Source: Streptomyces alboflavus (GTDB taxonomy: Bacteria > Actinomycetota > Actinomycetes > Streptomycetales > Streptomycetaceae). Taken from it: DNA of 64,000 nucleotides. Of this stretch, positions 9,058-19,103 are shown in pieces. How positions within the stretch are numbered: position 1 is the stretch's first letter; each line of letters starts with the position of its first letter. The stretch covers positions 1 to 64,000 of the forward strand of contig NZ_JNXT01000022.1 of assembly GCF_000716675.1 (NCBI RefSeq), read 5' to 3'. The notes beneath the pieces are model-generated. The model had not been told where the DNA came from. It ran no database searches and worked only from the letters and a program-made list of their open reading frames with translations. A program made the translations under genes and the position numbers.

Positions 9058-9870
9058 ATGACACGATTCGCCCCAGCACTGCGGAAACTCACCGTTGCCG
9101 CCGCCACCCTGCTCGCCGTGGCCACAGCCCCGTCGCCCGCCCAGGCGGCCACCGAGCCGCAGGCCCCGAAGGGCTTCGTCGCGTTGAGCGACGTGGACCC
9201 GACGATCATCCAGGAGATGCGCTACATCACCCCGCACAACTTCGTGGGGGACCGCATCGACGGCTACCGCAAGCCGATGTGCATCCTCACCGAACCTGCG
9301 GCGAAGGCGCTGCGCAAGGCCCAGCGCGGCCTGCTGCGCGCGGGCTACTCCCTGAAGGTGTACGACTGCTACCGGCCACAGCGGGCGGTCGACCAGTTCG
9401 TGCGGTGGGGCGAGGACCTCGGCGACGAGCGCATGAAGGCCGAGTTCTACCCCCGGGTCGCCAAATCGAGGCTCTTCGAAGACGGCTACATCGCCAAGAA
9501 GTCGGGGCACAGCAGAGGCTCCACGGTCGACCTCACGATCGTGCGACTGCCGGCCAAGCCGACGCGGCCGTACGTCCCCGGTGAGCCGCTCAAGCCCTGT
9601 TACGCGCCCCGTAGTGAGCGATTCCCCGACAACTCCGTCGACATGGGCACCGGGTACGACTGCATGGACACGCTGTCCCACACCGACGACCCTCGCGTGA
9701 GCGCCAAGCAGCGCGCGAACAGGGACCGGCTGCGCGGCGCCCTGGCCAAGACGGGGTTCGTCAACTTGCCGGAAGAGTGGTGGCACTTCACGTACAAGCC
9801 CGAACCGTTCCCCGACACCTACTTCGACTTCCCGGTGTCGCGCCGGGTGCTGCCCGTGGCACACTTCTGA
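9058..9870 (+). CDS. Secreted D-alanyl-D-alanine dipeptidase (VanX-like, M15D)
   Basis: A 270-residue zinc peptidase predicted to cleave D-Ala-D-Ala outside the membrane. It has a Sec signal peptide (MTRFAPALRKLTVAAATLLA ... PAQA, residues 1 to about 30). The mature part has YDCYRPQRAVDQFV, the metal motif SGHSRGSTVD with His near residue 151, and the catalytic EEWWHF. No vanH, vanA or vanRS genes flank it, so cell-wall recycling or remodelling is likelier than glycopeptide resistance. The ATG at 9058 has no ribosome site. A TAGATG lies seven bases upstream, suggesting this gene too is leaderless. Confidence 0.9.
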   Translation: MTRFAPALRKLTVAAATLLAVATAPSPAQAATEPQAPKGFVALSDVDPTIIQEMRYITPHNFVGDRIDGYRKPMCILTEPAAKALRKAQRGLLRAGYSLKVYDCYRPQRAVDQFVRWGEDLGDERMKAEFYPRVAKSRLFEDGYIAKKSGHSRGSTVDLTIVRLPAKPTRPYVPGEPLKPCYAPRSERFPDNSVDMGTGYDCMDTLSHTDDPRVSAKQRANRDRLRGALAKTGFVNLPEEWWHFTYKPEPFPDTYFDFPVSRRVLPVAHF

Positions 9871-9902
9871 CGTTCCGTCAGATCCAGGGTGCGGGAGGGG
9901 CC

Positions 9903-10358
9903 ATGTCGCGAGTGCGTACGCCCGTGGTGACGCGGTGGTTCGACGGGGAGGGGGAGGACTTCCGGCTGCTCGGCACGCGGTGCGCGCGGTGCGCGGCCGT
10001 CTTCTTCCCGCGCGAGGACGGCTTCTGCCGCAATCCGGGCTGCGCCGGGGGCGAGTTGGTCGAGACGGCGCTGTCGCGGCGCGGGCAGGTGTGGTCGTAC
10101 ACCGACGGGCGCTACCGCCCGCCCGCGCCGTACCTCTCGGACCCGGAACTTCCCTGGGAGCCCTACACGTTGATCGCTGTGGAGCTCGCGGCGGAACGCA
10201 TGGTGGTGCTCGGGCAGGCGGCTCCCGGAGTGACCGTCGCCGACCTGGAGGTCGGCATGGAGATGGAGGTCGTCCCCGGCGTGCTCGGCACGGACCCCGA
10301 GAGCCCGTCGACGACGTGGACGACGTGGAACTGGCGGCCGGTGGGGGTGACGGCATGA
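9903..10358 (+). CDS. DUF35-type zinc-ribbon OB-fold protein
   Basis: A 151-residue accessory protein of the DUF35 (ChsH2-C/SCP-2 partner) type. The N-terminal rubredoxin-like ribbon is CARCAAVFFPREDGFCRNPGC. The OB-fold domain follows (VWSYTDGRYRPP ... MVVLGQAAPG). Such proteins form a complex with thiolase-fold enzymes and are thought to help shuttle acyl-CoA. The stop codon overlaps the start of the thiolase gene in ATGA, which argues for equimolar translation and a stable complex. GGGAGGGG precedes the ATG. The frame is open from 9777, inside the peptidase gene, but that start has no support. Confidence 0.88.
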   Translation: MSRVRTPVVTRWFDGEGEDFRLLGTRCARCAAVFFPREDGFCRNPGCAGGELVETALSRRGQVWSYTDGRYRPPAPYLSDPELPWEPYTLIAVELAAERMVVLGQAAPGVTVADLEVGMEMEVVPGVLGTDPESPSTTWTTWNWRPVGVTA

Positions 10359-11545
10359 GCGGCGACGTGGCGGTGCTCGGCGTGGGCATGCACCCCTGGG
10401 GCAAGTGGGGACGCGGCTTCGTCGAGTACGGGACGGTGGCGGCGCGGGCGGCGCTCGCCGACGCCGGAGTCGACTGGCGGGACGTCACGTCCGTAGTCGG
10501 CGCGGACACCGTGCGGGGCGGCTATCCCGGGTATGTGGCGGGGGCGACCTTCGCGAAGGCGCTCGGCTGGCAGGGCGCGCGCGTGGCGAGCGTGTACGCG
10601 GCGTGCGCATCGGGGGCCCAGGCGATCGGCACGGCGCGCGCCCAGCTGCTCGCGGGCCTCGCCGACGTGGTGCTCGTGGTCGGCGCCGACGCCGCCCCGA
10701 AGGGCTTCTTCCGGCCCGCCGGGGGCGATCGGCCCGACGACCCCGACTGGCTGCGCTTCCGCGTCCTCGGCGCCACGAACCCGGCGTACTTCGCGCTGTA
10801 CGCCCGCCGCCGCATGGCCGTGCACGGCGACACCCTGGACGACTTCGCCCACGTCAAGGTCAAGAACGCGGCCCTGGGGTCGCTCAACCCTCACGCGCGC
10901 TACCGCAAGGCCGTCACGCCCGAAGAGGTCGCGGGTTCCGCCGTCGTCGCCGATCCACTGCGGCTGCTCGACATCTGCGCGACCTCGGACGGCGCCGCGG
11001 CGCTCGTGCTGTCCACCCTGGAGTTCGCCCGGCGGCACAGCACGGCCGCCCCGGTGCGTATCCGCGCGGTGTCCACCGTCACTCCGACGTACCCGAACAC
11101 GGTCCTGGACCTGCCGGACATCGCCACGGACTCCGCAGCGGCCGTGCGCCCCACCGAGCGCCCGTTCCGCGCGTCCGTCGCGCACGCCGCGTACGAGGAA
11201 GCGGGCATCGCCCCGGAGGACCTCTCCCTGGCGGAGGTGTACGACCTGTCGACGGCCCTGGAGCTCCAGTGGTACGAGGACCTCGGGCTGTGCGGCGAGG
11301 GCGAGGGAGCCAAGCTCCTGCGGGACGGCGCGACCGCGCTCGGCGGGCGCATACCCGTGAACACCAGCGGCGGCCTCGCCTCCTTCGGAGAGGCCGTCCC
11401 GGCCCAGGCCATCGCTCAGGTCTGCGAGCTGACCTGGCAGCTGCGGGGGACGGCGGGCGCGCGGCAGGTCGAGGGCGCGCGGGTGGGGATCACCGCGAAC
11501 CAAGGGCTGTTCGGGCACGGCTCGTCCGTGGTGGCGGTGCGCTGA
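10355..11545 (+). CDS. Thiolase-family enzyme, SCP-x type
   Basis: A 396-residue condensing or thiolytic enzyme of the lipid-transfer/SCP-x thiolase group. The nucleophile region is SVYAACASGAQAIGTA with Cys near residue 84. The C-terminal half has AEVYDLSTALELQWYEDLG and NTSGGLASFGEAVPAQ, typical of this non-canonical group, in which the usual second Cys is absent. ANQGLFGHGSSV near the end is also typical. It is coupled by a 4-bp overlap to the upstream DUF35 gene. Possible roles are side-chain degradation of sterols or other branched acyl-CoAs. No acyl-CoA dehydrogenase or hydratase lies beside it, so the substrate is open. Confidence 0.9.
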   Translation: MSGDVAVLGVGMHPWGKWGRGFVEYGTVAARAALADAGVDWRDVTSVVGADTVRGGYPGYVAGATFAKALGWQGARVASVYAACASGAQAIGTARAQLLAGLADVVLVVGADAAPKGFFRPAGGDRPDDPDWLRFRVLGATNPAYFALYARRRMAVHGDTLDDFAHVKVKNAALGSLNPHARYRKAVTPEEVAGSAVVADPLRLLDICATSDGAAALVLSTLEFARRHSTAAPVRIRAVSTVTPTYPNTVLDLPDIATDSAAAVRPTERPFRASVAHAAYEEAGIAPEDLSLAEVYDLSTALELQWYEDLGLCGEGEGAKLLRDGATALGGRIPVNTSGGLASFGEAVPAQAIAQVCELTWQLRGTAGARQVEGARVGITANQGLFGHGSSVVAVR

Positions 11546-11591
11546 CGCCCGCGCGGGCACCTCGGCGGGGCATCGCGCGGGGGCCCGGGAG

Positions 11592-11620
11592 GGGGCGCCC
11601 GGCGGGTTTCCGGGCGTCCC
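11592..11620 (+). terminator. Probable terminator after the thiolase gene
   Basis: GGGGCGCCCGG (11592-11602) pairs with CCGGGCGTCCC (11610-11620), with one G-U, around a CGGGTTT loop. It begins 46 bases after the thiolase stop. There is no T-tract, as is common in this lineage. Confidence 0.6.
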
Positions 11621-11637
11621 GCTCGGAAGGCGTCGCG

Positions 11638-11649
11638 CCGGTTAACCGG
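11638..11649. promoter_or_regulatory. CCGGTTAACCGG palindrome upstream of glpF
   Basis: A perfect 12-bp palindrome with an AT-rich centre lies about 310 bp before glpF. A TTGACG at 11664 could be a -35, but I see no matching -10. The rest of the 415-bp gap (11546-11960) has only the terminator above and the glpF ribosome site; the short open frames there look random. Streptomyces glycerol genes are controlled by the IclR-type GylR, but no such gene is adjacent here. Confidence 0.4.
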
Positions 11650-11960
11650 TGGCGTCCGCGACCTTGACGCTCCATCACCACCGGTGAACACTTCCCGGTG
11701 TCAGTCGGCATCGCCGCTCTTCGGCACTCCGCCGCTCAGGGCCCGTGCGCTCCATGGCTCCACGCAACGAGCCAGTTCAACGGGCATCCCCCATGGGCGA
11801 TTCGACTGTGACGGCACGCTCGTCACCGAGGCCGGGCGGGGCGCGGGACTCCCCTGCCTTCGGCTGACGCGGCTGGCGCTGGCCGGGCAGTAGTCGTGGG
11901 AAACGAACCCTGCACGGAGTACCGGGGCCCACCACCCCGGGCGAAGGCCTAGGAGCCGCC

Positions 11961-12713
11961 ATGTACTCGAATGGGGACATCTTCGTCGGTGAGATCATCG
12001 GCACCGCGATTCTGATTCTCTTCGGCGCCGGCGTGTGCGCCGCCGTCACCCTCAACCACTCGAAGGCCAAGGCCTCCGGGTGGATCGTCATCGCGTTCGG
12101 CTGGGGCTTCGGCGTGATGGCGGGCGCGTACACCGCCGCACCGCTGTCCGGCGGCCACCTCAACCCGGCCGTCACCCTCGGCATCGCCGTCGACACCGAC
12201 AAGTGGGACAAGGTCTGGATCTACCTGGCGGGGCAGATGATCGGCGCCATGCTGGGCGCCGTCCTCGCGTACCTGGTCTATCTCGCGCAGTTCAACGCCA
12301 ACGTGACCCACGGGACCAAGGGCGCGCCGGGCACGGGCAGCCCCACGCCGACCCTCGGCATCTTCTCCACCATCCCGGAGATCAGGAACCCGGTGGCGAA
12401 CCTGCTGACCGAGATCATCGGCACCGTCGGCCTGGTCCTGCCCATCCTCGCCTTCGGGCTCACCAAGGGCCTCGGCACCTCCGGCACCCAGATCCTGATC
12501 GTCGCGTTCCTCGTCGTCGGCATCGGCCTCTCGCTCGGCGGGCCCACCGGCTACGCCATCAACCCCGCGCGTGACCTCGGTCCGCGCATCGTGCACCACT
12601 TCCTGCCCATCCCGAACAAGGGCACGTCCGACTGGAGTTACGCCTGGGTGCCGGTCGCCGGACCGCTGATCGGCGGGCTCCTCGCGGGACTCATCTACAA
12701 CGCCGCCTTCTGA
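11961..12713 (+). CDS. glpF: Glycerol uptake facilitator (aquaglyceroporin)
   Basis: A 250-residue MIP-family channel for glycerol diffusion. Both half-helix signatures are present: [11 protein letters not shown] in the first half and [12 protein letters not shown] in the second. The Asp after the second NPAR is the residue that marks glycerol rather than water channels. About six hydrophobic helices alternate with the two re-entrant loops. The ATG follows TAGGAG. glpK begins 24 bp after the stop, so the pair forms one transcript that imports glycerol and traps it as glycerol 3-phosphate. Confidence 0.93.
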   Translation: MYSNGDIFVGEIIGTAILILFGAGVCAAVTLNHSKAKASGWIVIAFGWGFGVMAGAYTAAPLSGGHLNPAVTLGIAVDTDKWDKVWIYLAGQMIGAMLGAVLAYLVYLAQFNANVTHGTKGAPGTGSPTPTLGIFSTIPEIRNPVANLLTEIIGTVGLVLPILAFGLTKGLGTSGTQILIVAFLVVGIGLSLGGPTGYAINPARDLGPRIVHHFLPIPNKGTSDWSYAWVPVAGPLIGGLLAGLIYNAAF

Positions 12714-12737
12714 GCAGCCTTCCTCCAAGGGGTAGCC

Positions 12738-14258
12738 ATGACGGACAGCTCCGAGAAATTCGTCGCCGCAATCGACCAGGGCACCACCTCGAGCCGCTGC
12801 ATCATCTTCAACCGGGACGGCGCGATCGTCGCCGTCGACCAGCGTGAGCACCGGCAGATCTTTCCCAAGCCCGGCTGGGTGGAGCACGACGCCACCGAGA
12901 TCTGGTCCAAGGTGCAGGCGGTGGTCGCGGGCGCCATCGCCAAGGCCGGGCTGCGCGCGGACCAGCTGAGCGCGCTCGGCATCACCAACCAGCGCGAGAC
13001 GACAGTCCTGTGGGACCGCGCCACGGGCAAGCCGGTGCACAACGCGATCGTCTGGCAGGACACCCGGACGTCGGCGCTCTGCAACGACCTGGGCGGCGCC
13101 GACGGCCAGGACCGCTTCCGCGAGCAGACCGGGCTGCCGCTGGCGAGCTACTTCTCCGGGCCGAAGGCGGCCTGGCTGCTCGACAACGTCCCCGGTCTTC
13201 GGGCGCGCGCCGAGCGCGGCGACATCGCCTTCGGCACCATCGACTCCTGGCTCATCTGGAACCTCACCGGCGGCACCGACGGCGGTGTGCACGTCACCGA
13301 CGTCACCAACGCCGGACGCACGATGCTGATGAACCTGGAGACCCTGCAGTGGGACTCCTCGATCCTGTCGGCGATGAACGTCCCCGAGAGCGTCCTGCCG
13401 GAGATCAGGTCATCGGCCGAGTGCTACGGGACGGCCGTCGGGCAGCTCGCGGGCGTGCCCGTCGCCTCCGCGCTCGGCGACCAGCAGGCGGCGATCTTCG
13501 GACAGGCATGCTACGACACCGGGACGGCCAAGAACACCTACGGGACGGGCAGCTTCCTGCTGCTCAACACCGGCAACCGGCCCGTGCCGTCCAAGAGCGG
13601 CCTGCTCACGACCATGGGCTACAAGATCGGCTCCGAGGCTCCCGTGTACTGCCTGGAGGGCTCCATCGCGATCACCGGAGCCCTGGTGCAGTGGTTCCGC
13701 GACCAGCTCGGGATCATCCGCAGCGCCGACGAGATCGAGTCCCTGGCCGCGAGTGTGGACGACAACGGCGGCGCGTACATCGTGCCCGCGTTCTCCGGCC
13801 TCTTCGCGCCGTACTGGCGCTCCGACGCGCGCGGTGTCGTCACCGGCCTCACGCGCTACGTCACCAAGGCCCACCTGGCGCGTGCGGTCCTGGAGGCGAC
13901 GAGCTGGCAGACCCGTGAGGTCGTCGACGCGATGTACCAGGACTCCGGGGTGCGCATCACCACCTTGAAGGTGGACGGCGGCATGACCAAGAACAATCTG
14001 TTGATGCAGCACCAGGCCGACGTCCTCGGTGTGCCCGTGATCCGGCCGCGGGTGTCCGAGACGACGTGCCTGGGCGCCGCGTACGCCGCCGGGCTCGCGA
14101 CGGGCGTGTGGAACGACCTGGACGAGCTGAAGGCCCACTGGCAGCGCGACGCCGAGTGGACGCCGCAGATGGCGGACACCGAGCGCGAACGCGAGTACCG
14201 CAACTGGCGCAAGGCGGTCGAGCGCAGCTTCGGCTGGCACGACGACGGCGAGGGCTGA
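12738..14258 (+). CDS. glpK: Glycerol kinase
   Basis: A 506-residue FGGY kinase that phosphorylates glycerol with ATP to sn-glycerol 3-phosphate. The N-terminal phosphate-binding [14 protein letters not shown] is intact. [27 protein letters not shown] carries substrate-contact residues, and the C-terminal signature appears as [14 protein letters not shown]. Length is normal. It follows glpF with AAGGGG as ribosome site. No glycerol 3-phosphate dehydrogenase (glpD) gene is in the window, so the product must be used by an enzyme encoded elsewhere. Streptomyces often have more than one glpK; this may be a second copy. Confidence 0.96.
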   Translation: MTDSSEKFVAAIDQGTTSSRCIIFNRDGAIVAVDQREHRQIFPKPGWVEHDATEIWSKVQAVVAGAIAKAGLRADQLSALGITNQRETTVLWDRATGKPVHNAIVWQDTRTSALCNDLGGADGQDRFREQTGLPLASYFSGPKAAWLLDNVPGLRARAERGDIAFGTIDSWLIWNLTGGTDGGVHVTDVTNAGRTMLMNLETLQWDSSILSAMNVPESVLPEIRSSAECYGTAVGQLAGVPVASALGDQQAAIFGQACYDTGTAKNTYGTGSFLLLNTGNRPVPSKSGLLTTMGYKIGSEAPVYCLEGSIAITGALVQWFRDQLGIIRSADEIESLAASVDDNGGAYIVPAFSGLFAPYWRSDARGVVTGLTRYVTKAHLARAVLEATSWQTREVVDAMYQDSGVRITTLKVDGGMTKNNLLMQHQADVLGVPVIRPRVSETTCLGAAYAAGLATGVWNDLDELKAHWQRDAEWTPQMADTEREREYRNWRKAVERSFGWHDDGEG

Positions 14259-14305
14259 GACGCCTGCCGAGGGGCCTTCACCCCGGCTCAGGCGTGCCCG
14301 GTGCG

Positions 14306-14339
14306 CGGCCCGTACCCCGGTCGGCGAGGGTACGGGCCG
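14306..14339. terminator. Bidirectional terminator between glpK and cvnD
   Basis: CGGCCCGTACCC (14306-14317) and GGGTACGGGCCG (14328-14339) form a perfect 12-bp stem with a 10-base loop. It lies between convergent glpK (ends 14258) and cvnD (ends 14369). Confidence 0.8.
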
Positions 14340-14368
14340 TCCCGGACGCCGTCCGGGCGGTCGTCGCG

Positions 14369-14974
14369 TCAGGTCGCGACCGGCTGCCTGGCAGCCGCAC
14401 CAATCGCCATCGCGTGCTCGACCACGTCGATCAGGACCTCCTTGACCGACTCCTTCTCGCGGGCGTCGCACAACACCACAGGTGTGCTCTCGTCGAGGTC
14501 CAGGGCGTGGCGGACGGCGTCGGACGGGTAACGCGTCGCGCCCTCGAAGCAGTTGACGCCGACGACGAAGGGTATGGAGCGGCGCTCGAAGTAGTCGACG
14601 GCGGCGAAGCAGTCCTCCAGGCGGCGGGTGTCGGCGAGCACGACGGCCCCGAGCGCCCCGGTCGCCAGCTCGTCCCACAGGAACCAGAAGCGGTCCTGGC
14701 CCGGGGTGCCGAAGAGGTAGAGGACCAGGTCCTCGCGCAGGGTGATCCGGCCGAAGTCCATGGCCACGGTGGTGGTGTGCTTGCCCGGGACGCCGTCGGT
14801 GTCGTCGACGGGCCGTCCGGCCTCGCTGAGGGCTTCCTCCGTACGCAGAGGCTTGATCTCGCTGACCGCGCCGACGAGGGTCGTCTTGCCGACGCCGAAA
14901 CCGCCCGCGACCAGGATCTTCAGCGTGACCGGCTCGACAGGGGCCGTACCGCGCTCAGAACGCTTGAAGATCAT
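14369..14974 (-). CDS. cvnD: Conservon GTP-binding protein CvnD
   Basis: A 201-residue small G protein of the conservon type, the output switch of CvnA-CvnD sensory complexes at the membrane. Walker A is AGGFGVGKTT; the switch II region is LFGTPGQDRFWFLWDE with DxxG replaced by GTPG as is typical; NCFEG takes the place of NKxD. The ATG at 14974 is preferred: the in-frame ATG at 14992 overlaps the AGGAGA that serves as its ribosome site. In usual conservons cvnD follows cvnC directly. Here a 3.65-kb enzyme gene lies between them, and cvnD begins 42 bp after that gene's stop. Confidence 0.9.
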   Translation of the reverse strand: MIFKRSERGTAPVEPVTLKILVAGGFGVGKTTLVGAVSEIKPLRTEEALSEAGRPVDDTDGVPGKHTTTVAMDFGRITLREDLVLYLFGTPGQDRFWFLWDELATGALGAVVLADTRRLEDCFAAVDYFERRSIPFVVGVNCFEGATRYPSDAVRHALDLDESTPVVLCDAREKESVKEVLIDVVEHAMAIGAAARQPVAT

Positions 14975-15016
14975 TGCTCTCGTCTCCTGCATCAGTCATC
15001 AGTGGTGTCGCGTGCG

Positions 15017-18000
15017 TCAGTTGGGGTGAGGTGCTTCGGGGGCGGCCGCGGGGCCGGATGGTTCGTGGGCCGGCGGCCCGTACCCGCCGCCTCCGGGGGT
15101 TTCGATCACGAGTACGTCGCCGGGGCCCGCGTCGGCGGAGTCGCTGCCGTCGAGCCGTACGACGCTGCCGTCGGCGCGCTCCACGCGTCCTGAGCCGAGC
15201 GCGCCCGGCTCGCCGCCCGCCATCCCGTAGGGCGGCACCACGCGGTGCTGGGACAGCGTGGAGACGGTCATGGGCTCGCGGAAGCGGATGCGGCGCACGG
15301 CGCCGTTCCCGCCCCGCCAGCGGCCGTCGCCGCCGCTGCCGGCGCGGACCGCGAACTCCTCCAGGACGACGGGCAGCCGCCATTCGAGGACTTCGGGGTC
15401 GGTGAGCCGCGAGTTGGTCATGTGGGTCTGCACGACGGACGCGCCGTGGAAGCCGTCGCCCGCGCCGGAGCCGGAGGCCACGGTCTCGTAGTACTGGTAC
15501 CGGTCGTTGCCGAAGGTGACGTTGTTCATGGTGCCGGAGCCCTCGGCCTGTACGCGCAGCGCTCCGTAGAGGGCGCCGGTGATGGCCTGCGAGGTCTCCA
15601 CATTGCCCGCGACGACGGCCGCGGGCGGCTCTGGCGACAGGAAGGTCCCCGTCGGCACGATGATCCGCAGAGGACGCAGACAGCCGTCGTTCAGGGGGAT
15701 GTCGTCGGCGACCAGGGTGCGGAAGACGTACAGGACGGCGGCGTTGACCACGGCGAAGGGGGCGTTGAAATTGGTGGTCAGCTGCGGTGACGTACCGGTG
15801 AAGTCGATGGTCGCCGTGCGTTGTTCGGGGTCTACGGAGACGCGCACCCGGATCACGGCACCGGAGTCGGTCTCGTAGGAGAACTCGCCCTCCTCCAGGG
15901 TGTCGATGACGCGGCGCACGGAGTCCTCGGCGTTGTCCTGGACGTGCCGCATGTAGGCCTGGACGACGTCGAGCCCGAAGTCGCCGATCATGCGGGCCAC
16001 TTCGTCGACGCCCTTCTGGTTGGCAGCGATCTGGGCGCGCAGGTCGGCGAGGTTCGTGGCGGGGTTGCGGGAGGGGTAGCGGGTCTCCGTCAGCAGGCTC
16101 AGGGTCTCGGCCTCGCGGAAGCGTCCGGCCTCCACGAGCAGCCAGTTGTCGAAGAGGATGCCCTCCTCGTCGATGGTGCGGCTGTGCGCGGGCATCGAGC
16201 CGGGCGCGATGCCGCCGATCTCCGCGTGGTGGCCGCGCGAGGCCACGTAGAAGAGGATCCGCTCCCCGGGGGTGTCGAAGACGGGGGTGATGACGGTGAC
16301 GTCCGGGAGGTGCGTGCCTCCGTGGTACGGGTCGTTGACCGCGTAGGCGTCGCCCGGCCGCATGGTGGTGCCGCGGCGGCGGATGACCTCCTTGACGCTG
16401 GTGCCCATGGAGCCGAGGTGGACGGGGATGTGTGGGGCGTTGGCGACGAGGTTGCCGTCCGGGTCGAACAGGGCGCAGGAGAAGTCGAGCCGCTCCTTGA
16501 TGTTCACCGACTGGGCGGTGGACTCCAGGCGGGCGCCCATCTGCTCGGCGATGGACATGAAGAGGTTGTTGAAGACTTCGAGGAGGACCGGGTCGGCTTC
16601 CGTCGTGGCGTCGGAACTCGCGGGCGCCGCCACCCGTTCCATGACCAGGTGCCCGTCGTCGGTCATGGCCGCGCCCCAGCCCTCGTCGACGACCGTGGTG
16701 GCGCTGGACTCCGTGATGATCGCGGGTCCGGTGACCCGCTCCCCGGGCGGGAGTTCCTCGCGCCGGTGCAGGGGCACCTCACGCCAGGAGCCGCCCGTGT
16801 GCAGGCGCACGGTCCGCGTGCTGCCGTGCGCGGTGGTCGGGCCGAGCAGCGACAGGTCCGGGGGTTCGGTGCGGCCGGTGGCCTCCACGGAGAGGGCTTC
16901 GACGACGACAGGGCGGTCCAGGGTGAAGGAGTAGGTGGCGCGGTGCTGTTCTTCGAAGGCGCGGGTCATGGCGGCGGGGTCGGTCAGCTCGACGGTGAGG
17001 GTGGTGTCGGTGCCGTCGTAGCGCAGGTGGGCCCGGCGGGTGACATGGACGCGGTCGGCCGGCACGTCCTCGGCGGCGAGCTGGGCGCGGGCGGCGGTCT
17101 CCAGGTCGTCGGCGATCTTGTGGACCTGGGGCATCGCGGAGGCCTCCAGGGGCGCTTCCACGGACTGTTCGCGCATGGCCGTCGTGTCGGCGAGGCCGAT
17201 GCCGAGCGCGGACAGGACACCCGCCATGGGCGGTACGAGGACGGTGCGGATGCCGAGCGAGTCGGCCACCATGCAGGCGTGCTGGCCGCCCGCGCCGCCG
17301 AACGTCGTCAGGGCGTAGCGCGTGACGTCGTGGCCCTTCTGGACCGAGATGCGCTTGACGGCGGCGGCGATGTTGGCGACGGCGATCTGGAGGTAGCCCT
17401 CGGCGACCTGCTCCGGGGTGCGGTCGTCCCCGGTCCGCTCGGTGATCTCCCGCGCGAGTTCGGTGAACCTGCGGCGGACGAGCGCGTCGTCGAGCGGCTG
17501 GTCGCCGTCGGGGCCGAACACCCGGGGGAAGTGGGCCGCCTGGATGCGGCCGAGGGCGACGTTGGCGTCGGTGACGGTCAGGGGCCCGCCGCCGCGGTAG
17601 CTCGCGGGTCCTGGAGCCGCGCCCGCCGAGTCGGGACCCACGCGGTAGCGGCTGCCGTCGAAGTGGAGCACGGAGCCGCCGCCCGCGGCGACGGTGTGGA
17701 TGTCGAGCATGGGGGCGCGCAGGCGTACGCCCGCGATCTGCGTCGTGAAGACCCGCTCGTACTCCCCGGCGTAGTGCGACACGTCCGTCGACGTGCCGCC
17801 CATGTCGAAGCCGATGACCCGGTCGAACCCGGCGAGCCTCGACATGCGGGCCATCCCCACGATGCCGCCGGCGGGCCCGGAGAGGACGGCGTCCTTGCCG
17901 CGGAACTGTCCGGCGTCCGCGAGTCCGCCGTTGGACTGCATGAACATCAGCCGCACGCCCTGGAGTTCGGCGGCGACGTGCTGGACGTAGCGCCGCAGGA

Positions 18001-18667
18001 CGGGCGACAGATACGCGTCGACGACCGCGGTGTCGCCGCGCGGGACCAGCTTCATCAGGGGGCTGACCTCGCTGGAGAGCGAGACCTGCGGGAATCCGGC
18101 GCGGCGCGCGAGGTCACCGGCCGCCTGCTCGTGGGCCGGGTACAGATGGCTGTGCACGCACACGACGGCGACGGCGCGGATGCCGTCGGCGTAGGCCTCC
18201 CGCAGGGCTTCGGCGAGGCCGTCGAGGTCGGGGGCGCGCAGGACCTCGCCGTCGGCGCCGACCCGCTCGTCGTACTCGATGACGCGGTCGTAGAGCTCTT
18301 CGGGGAGAACGATGTCACGGGCGAAGATCCGGGGGCGGTTCTGGAAGGCGATGCGCAGCGCGTCCCGGAAGCCGCGGGTGATGACGAGGGCGGTGGGCTC
18401 GCCCTTGCGCTCCAGGAGGGCGTTGGTGGCGACGGTGGTGCCCATGCGGACGGAGTCGATGCGTACGTCGTCGGCTCCGCTCGTGGGGTCGGCACCCTGC
18501 TCGCCCGCCCGGGTGAGGAGTTCCCGGATGCCCGCGACCGCCGCGTCGGCATAGCGCGCGGGGTTGTCCGACAGGAGCTTGTGGGTGAGCAGTCCGCCGT
18601 CCGGGCGGCGCCCGACGACGTCCGTGAACGTACCGCCCCTGTCGACCCAGAACTGCCAGCCTGTCAC
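15017..18667 (-). CDS. Fused HyuA-HyuB protein (5-oxoprolinase/hydantoinase)
   Basis: A 1216-residue ATP-dependent amidohydrolase with both halves in one chain, the arrangement of eukaryotic and some bacterial 5-oxoprolinases. The first ~690 residues are HyuA: ASKHA phosphate motif [11 protein letters not shown] near residue 8, [16 protein letters not shown] near 290 and [18 protein letters not shown]. The remainder is Hyu[41 protein letters not shown] and the C-terminal ETPGGGGYG. The likely reaction is opening of 5-oxoproline or a hydantoin ring with ATP. It lies between cvnC (25 bp) and cvnD (42 bp) on the same strand, so it should be co-transcribed with the conservon. A second, unrelated 5-oxoprolinase set (pxpABC) lies near 44-47 kb. 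Confidence 0.92.
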   Translation of the reverse strand: MTGWQFWVDRGGTFTDVVGRRPDGGLLTHKLLSDNPARYADAAVAGIRELLTRAGEQGADPTSGADDVRIDSVRMGTTVATNALLERKGEPTALVITRGFRDALRIAFQNRPRIFARDIVLPEELYDRVIEYDERVGADGEVLRAPDLDGLAEALREAYADGIRAVAVVCVHSHLYPAHEQAAGDLARRAGFPQVSLSSEVSPLMKLVPRGDTAVVDAYLSPVLRRYVQHVAAELQGVRLMFMQSNGGLADAGQFRGKDAVLSGPAGGIVGMARMSRLAGFDRVIGFDMGGTSTDVSHYAGEYERVFTTQIAGVRLRAPMLDIHTVAAGGGSVLHFDGSRYRVGPDSAGAAPGPASYRGGGPLTVTDANVALGRIQAAHFPRVFGPDGDQPLDDALVRRRFTELAREITERTGDDRTPEQVAEGYLQIAVANIAAAVKRISVQKGHDVTRYALTTFGGAGGQHACMVADSLGIRTVLVPPMAGVLSALGIGLADTTAMREQSVEAPLEASAMPQVHKIADDLETAARAQLAAEDVPADRVHVTRRAHLRYDGTDTTLTVELTDPAAMTRAFEEQHRATYSFTLDRPVVVEALSVEATGRTEPPDLSLLGPTTAHGSTRTVRLHTGGSWREVPLHRREELPPGERVTGPAIITESSATTVVDEGWGAAMTDDGHLVMERVAAPASSDATTEADPVLLEVFNNLFMSIAEQMGARLESTAQSVNIKERLDFSCALFDPDGNLVANAPHIPVHLGSMGTSVKEVIRRRGTTMRPGDAYAVNDPYHGGTHLPDVTVITPVFDTPGERILFYVASRGHHAEIGGIAPGSMPAHSRTIDEEGILFDNWLLVEAGRFREAETLSLLTETRYPSRNPATNLADLRAQIAANQKGVDEVARMIGDFGLDVVQAYMRHVQDNAEDSVRRVIDTLEEGEFSYETDSGAVIRVRVSVDPEQRTATIDFTGTSPQLTTNFNAPFAVVNAAVLYVFRTLVADDIPLNDGCLRPLRIIVPTGTFLSPEPPAAVVAGNVETSQAITGALYGALRVQAEGSGTMNNVTFGNDRYQYYETVASGSGAGDGFHGASVVQTHMTNSRLTDPEVLEWRLPVVLEEFAVRAGSGGDGRWRGGNGAVRRIRFREPMTVSTLSQHRVVPPYGMAGGEPGALGSGRVERADGSVVRLDGSDSADAGPGDVLVIETPGGGGYGPPAHEPSGPAAAPEAPHPN

Positions 18668-18692
18668 GTCTCAATCCCCGCTTTCGCGCTGT

Positions 18693-19094
18693 TCAGAGCG
18701 CCCGGAGGCCGTTGATCACGTCGCGCAGAATACTCTCGTCCGGCAGCTCGGCGGGGGGTACGGGGCGGGTCACGTGCACCAGTTGGTCGTCCACCAGGTC
18801 ACCGATGAGGACGCGGATCACGCCGATCGGAAGGTCCAGTTCCGCCGCGAGTTCCGCGACGGACTGCGGGGTGTCGCGGCACAGGCCGACGATGTCCACG
18901 TGCTCCGGGGACAGCGTCTGGTCGGCCTCCGTCTCCTCGGCGTGCGACTCCGCGATCACGACCGCGATCAGGTCGAGGCGGTGCTGGGCGGGGCTGGTGG
19001 TACGGCCCCGTGTCATGGCGTACGGGCGCACCACCGGACCGGCGTCGTCGTCGAACCAGTGAGGCATAGCGGCCTGACCGTCGTCGTCGCTCAT
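18693..19094 (-). CDS. cvnC: Conservon DUF742 protein CvnC
   Basis: A 133-residue DUF742 protein. The core RPYAMTRGRT, then HRLDLIAVV and a winged-helix-like part LCRDTPQSVAELAAELDLPIGVIRVLIGDLVDDQLV, is characteristic. Its role in the conservon is not well defined; it is thought to assemble with the CvnA kinase, CvnB and CvnD at the membrane. It starts nine bp after the cvnB stop. The downstream gene on the same strand is the HyuAB enzyme, not cvnD as expected. Confidence 0.92.
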   Translation of the reverse strand: MSDDDGQAAMPHWFDDDAGPVVRPYAMTRGRTTSPAQHRLDLIAVVIAESHAEETEADQTLSPEHVDIVGLCRDTPQSVAELAAELDLPIGVIRVLIGDLVDDQLVHVTRPVPPAELPDESILRDVINGLRAL

Positions 19095-19103
19095 GCCCTC
19101 CCA

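Noticed and set aside
9058..9870. Glycopeptide resistance locus
   Set aside because: Only a vanX-like gene is present; vanH, vanA, vanR and vanS are absent from the neighbourhood.
15821..18715. 964-codon plus-strand frame
   Set aside because: Antisense to the HyuAB gene; Gly/Asp/Val-rich shadow created by GC-biased codons.
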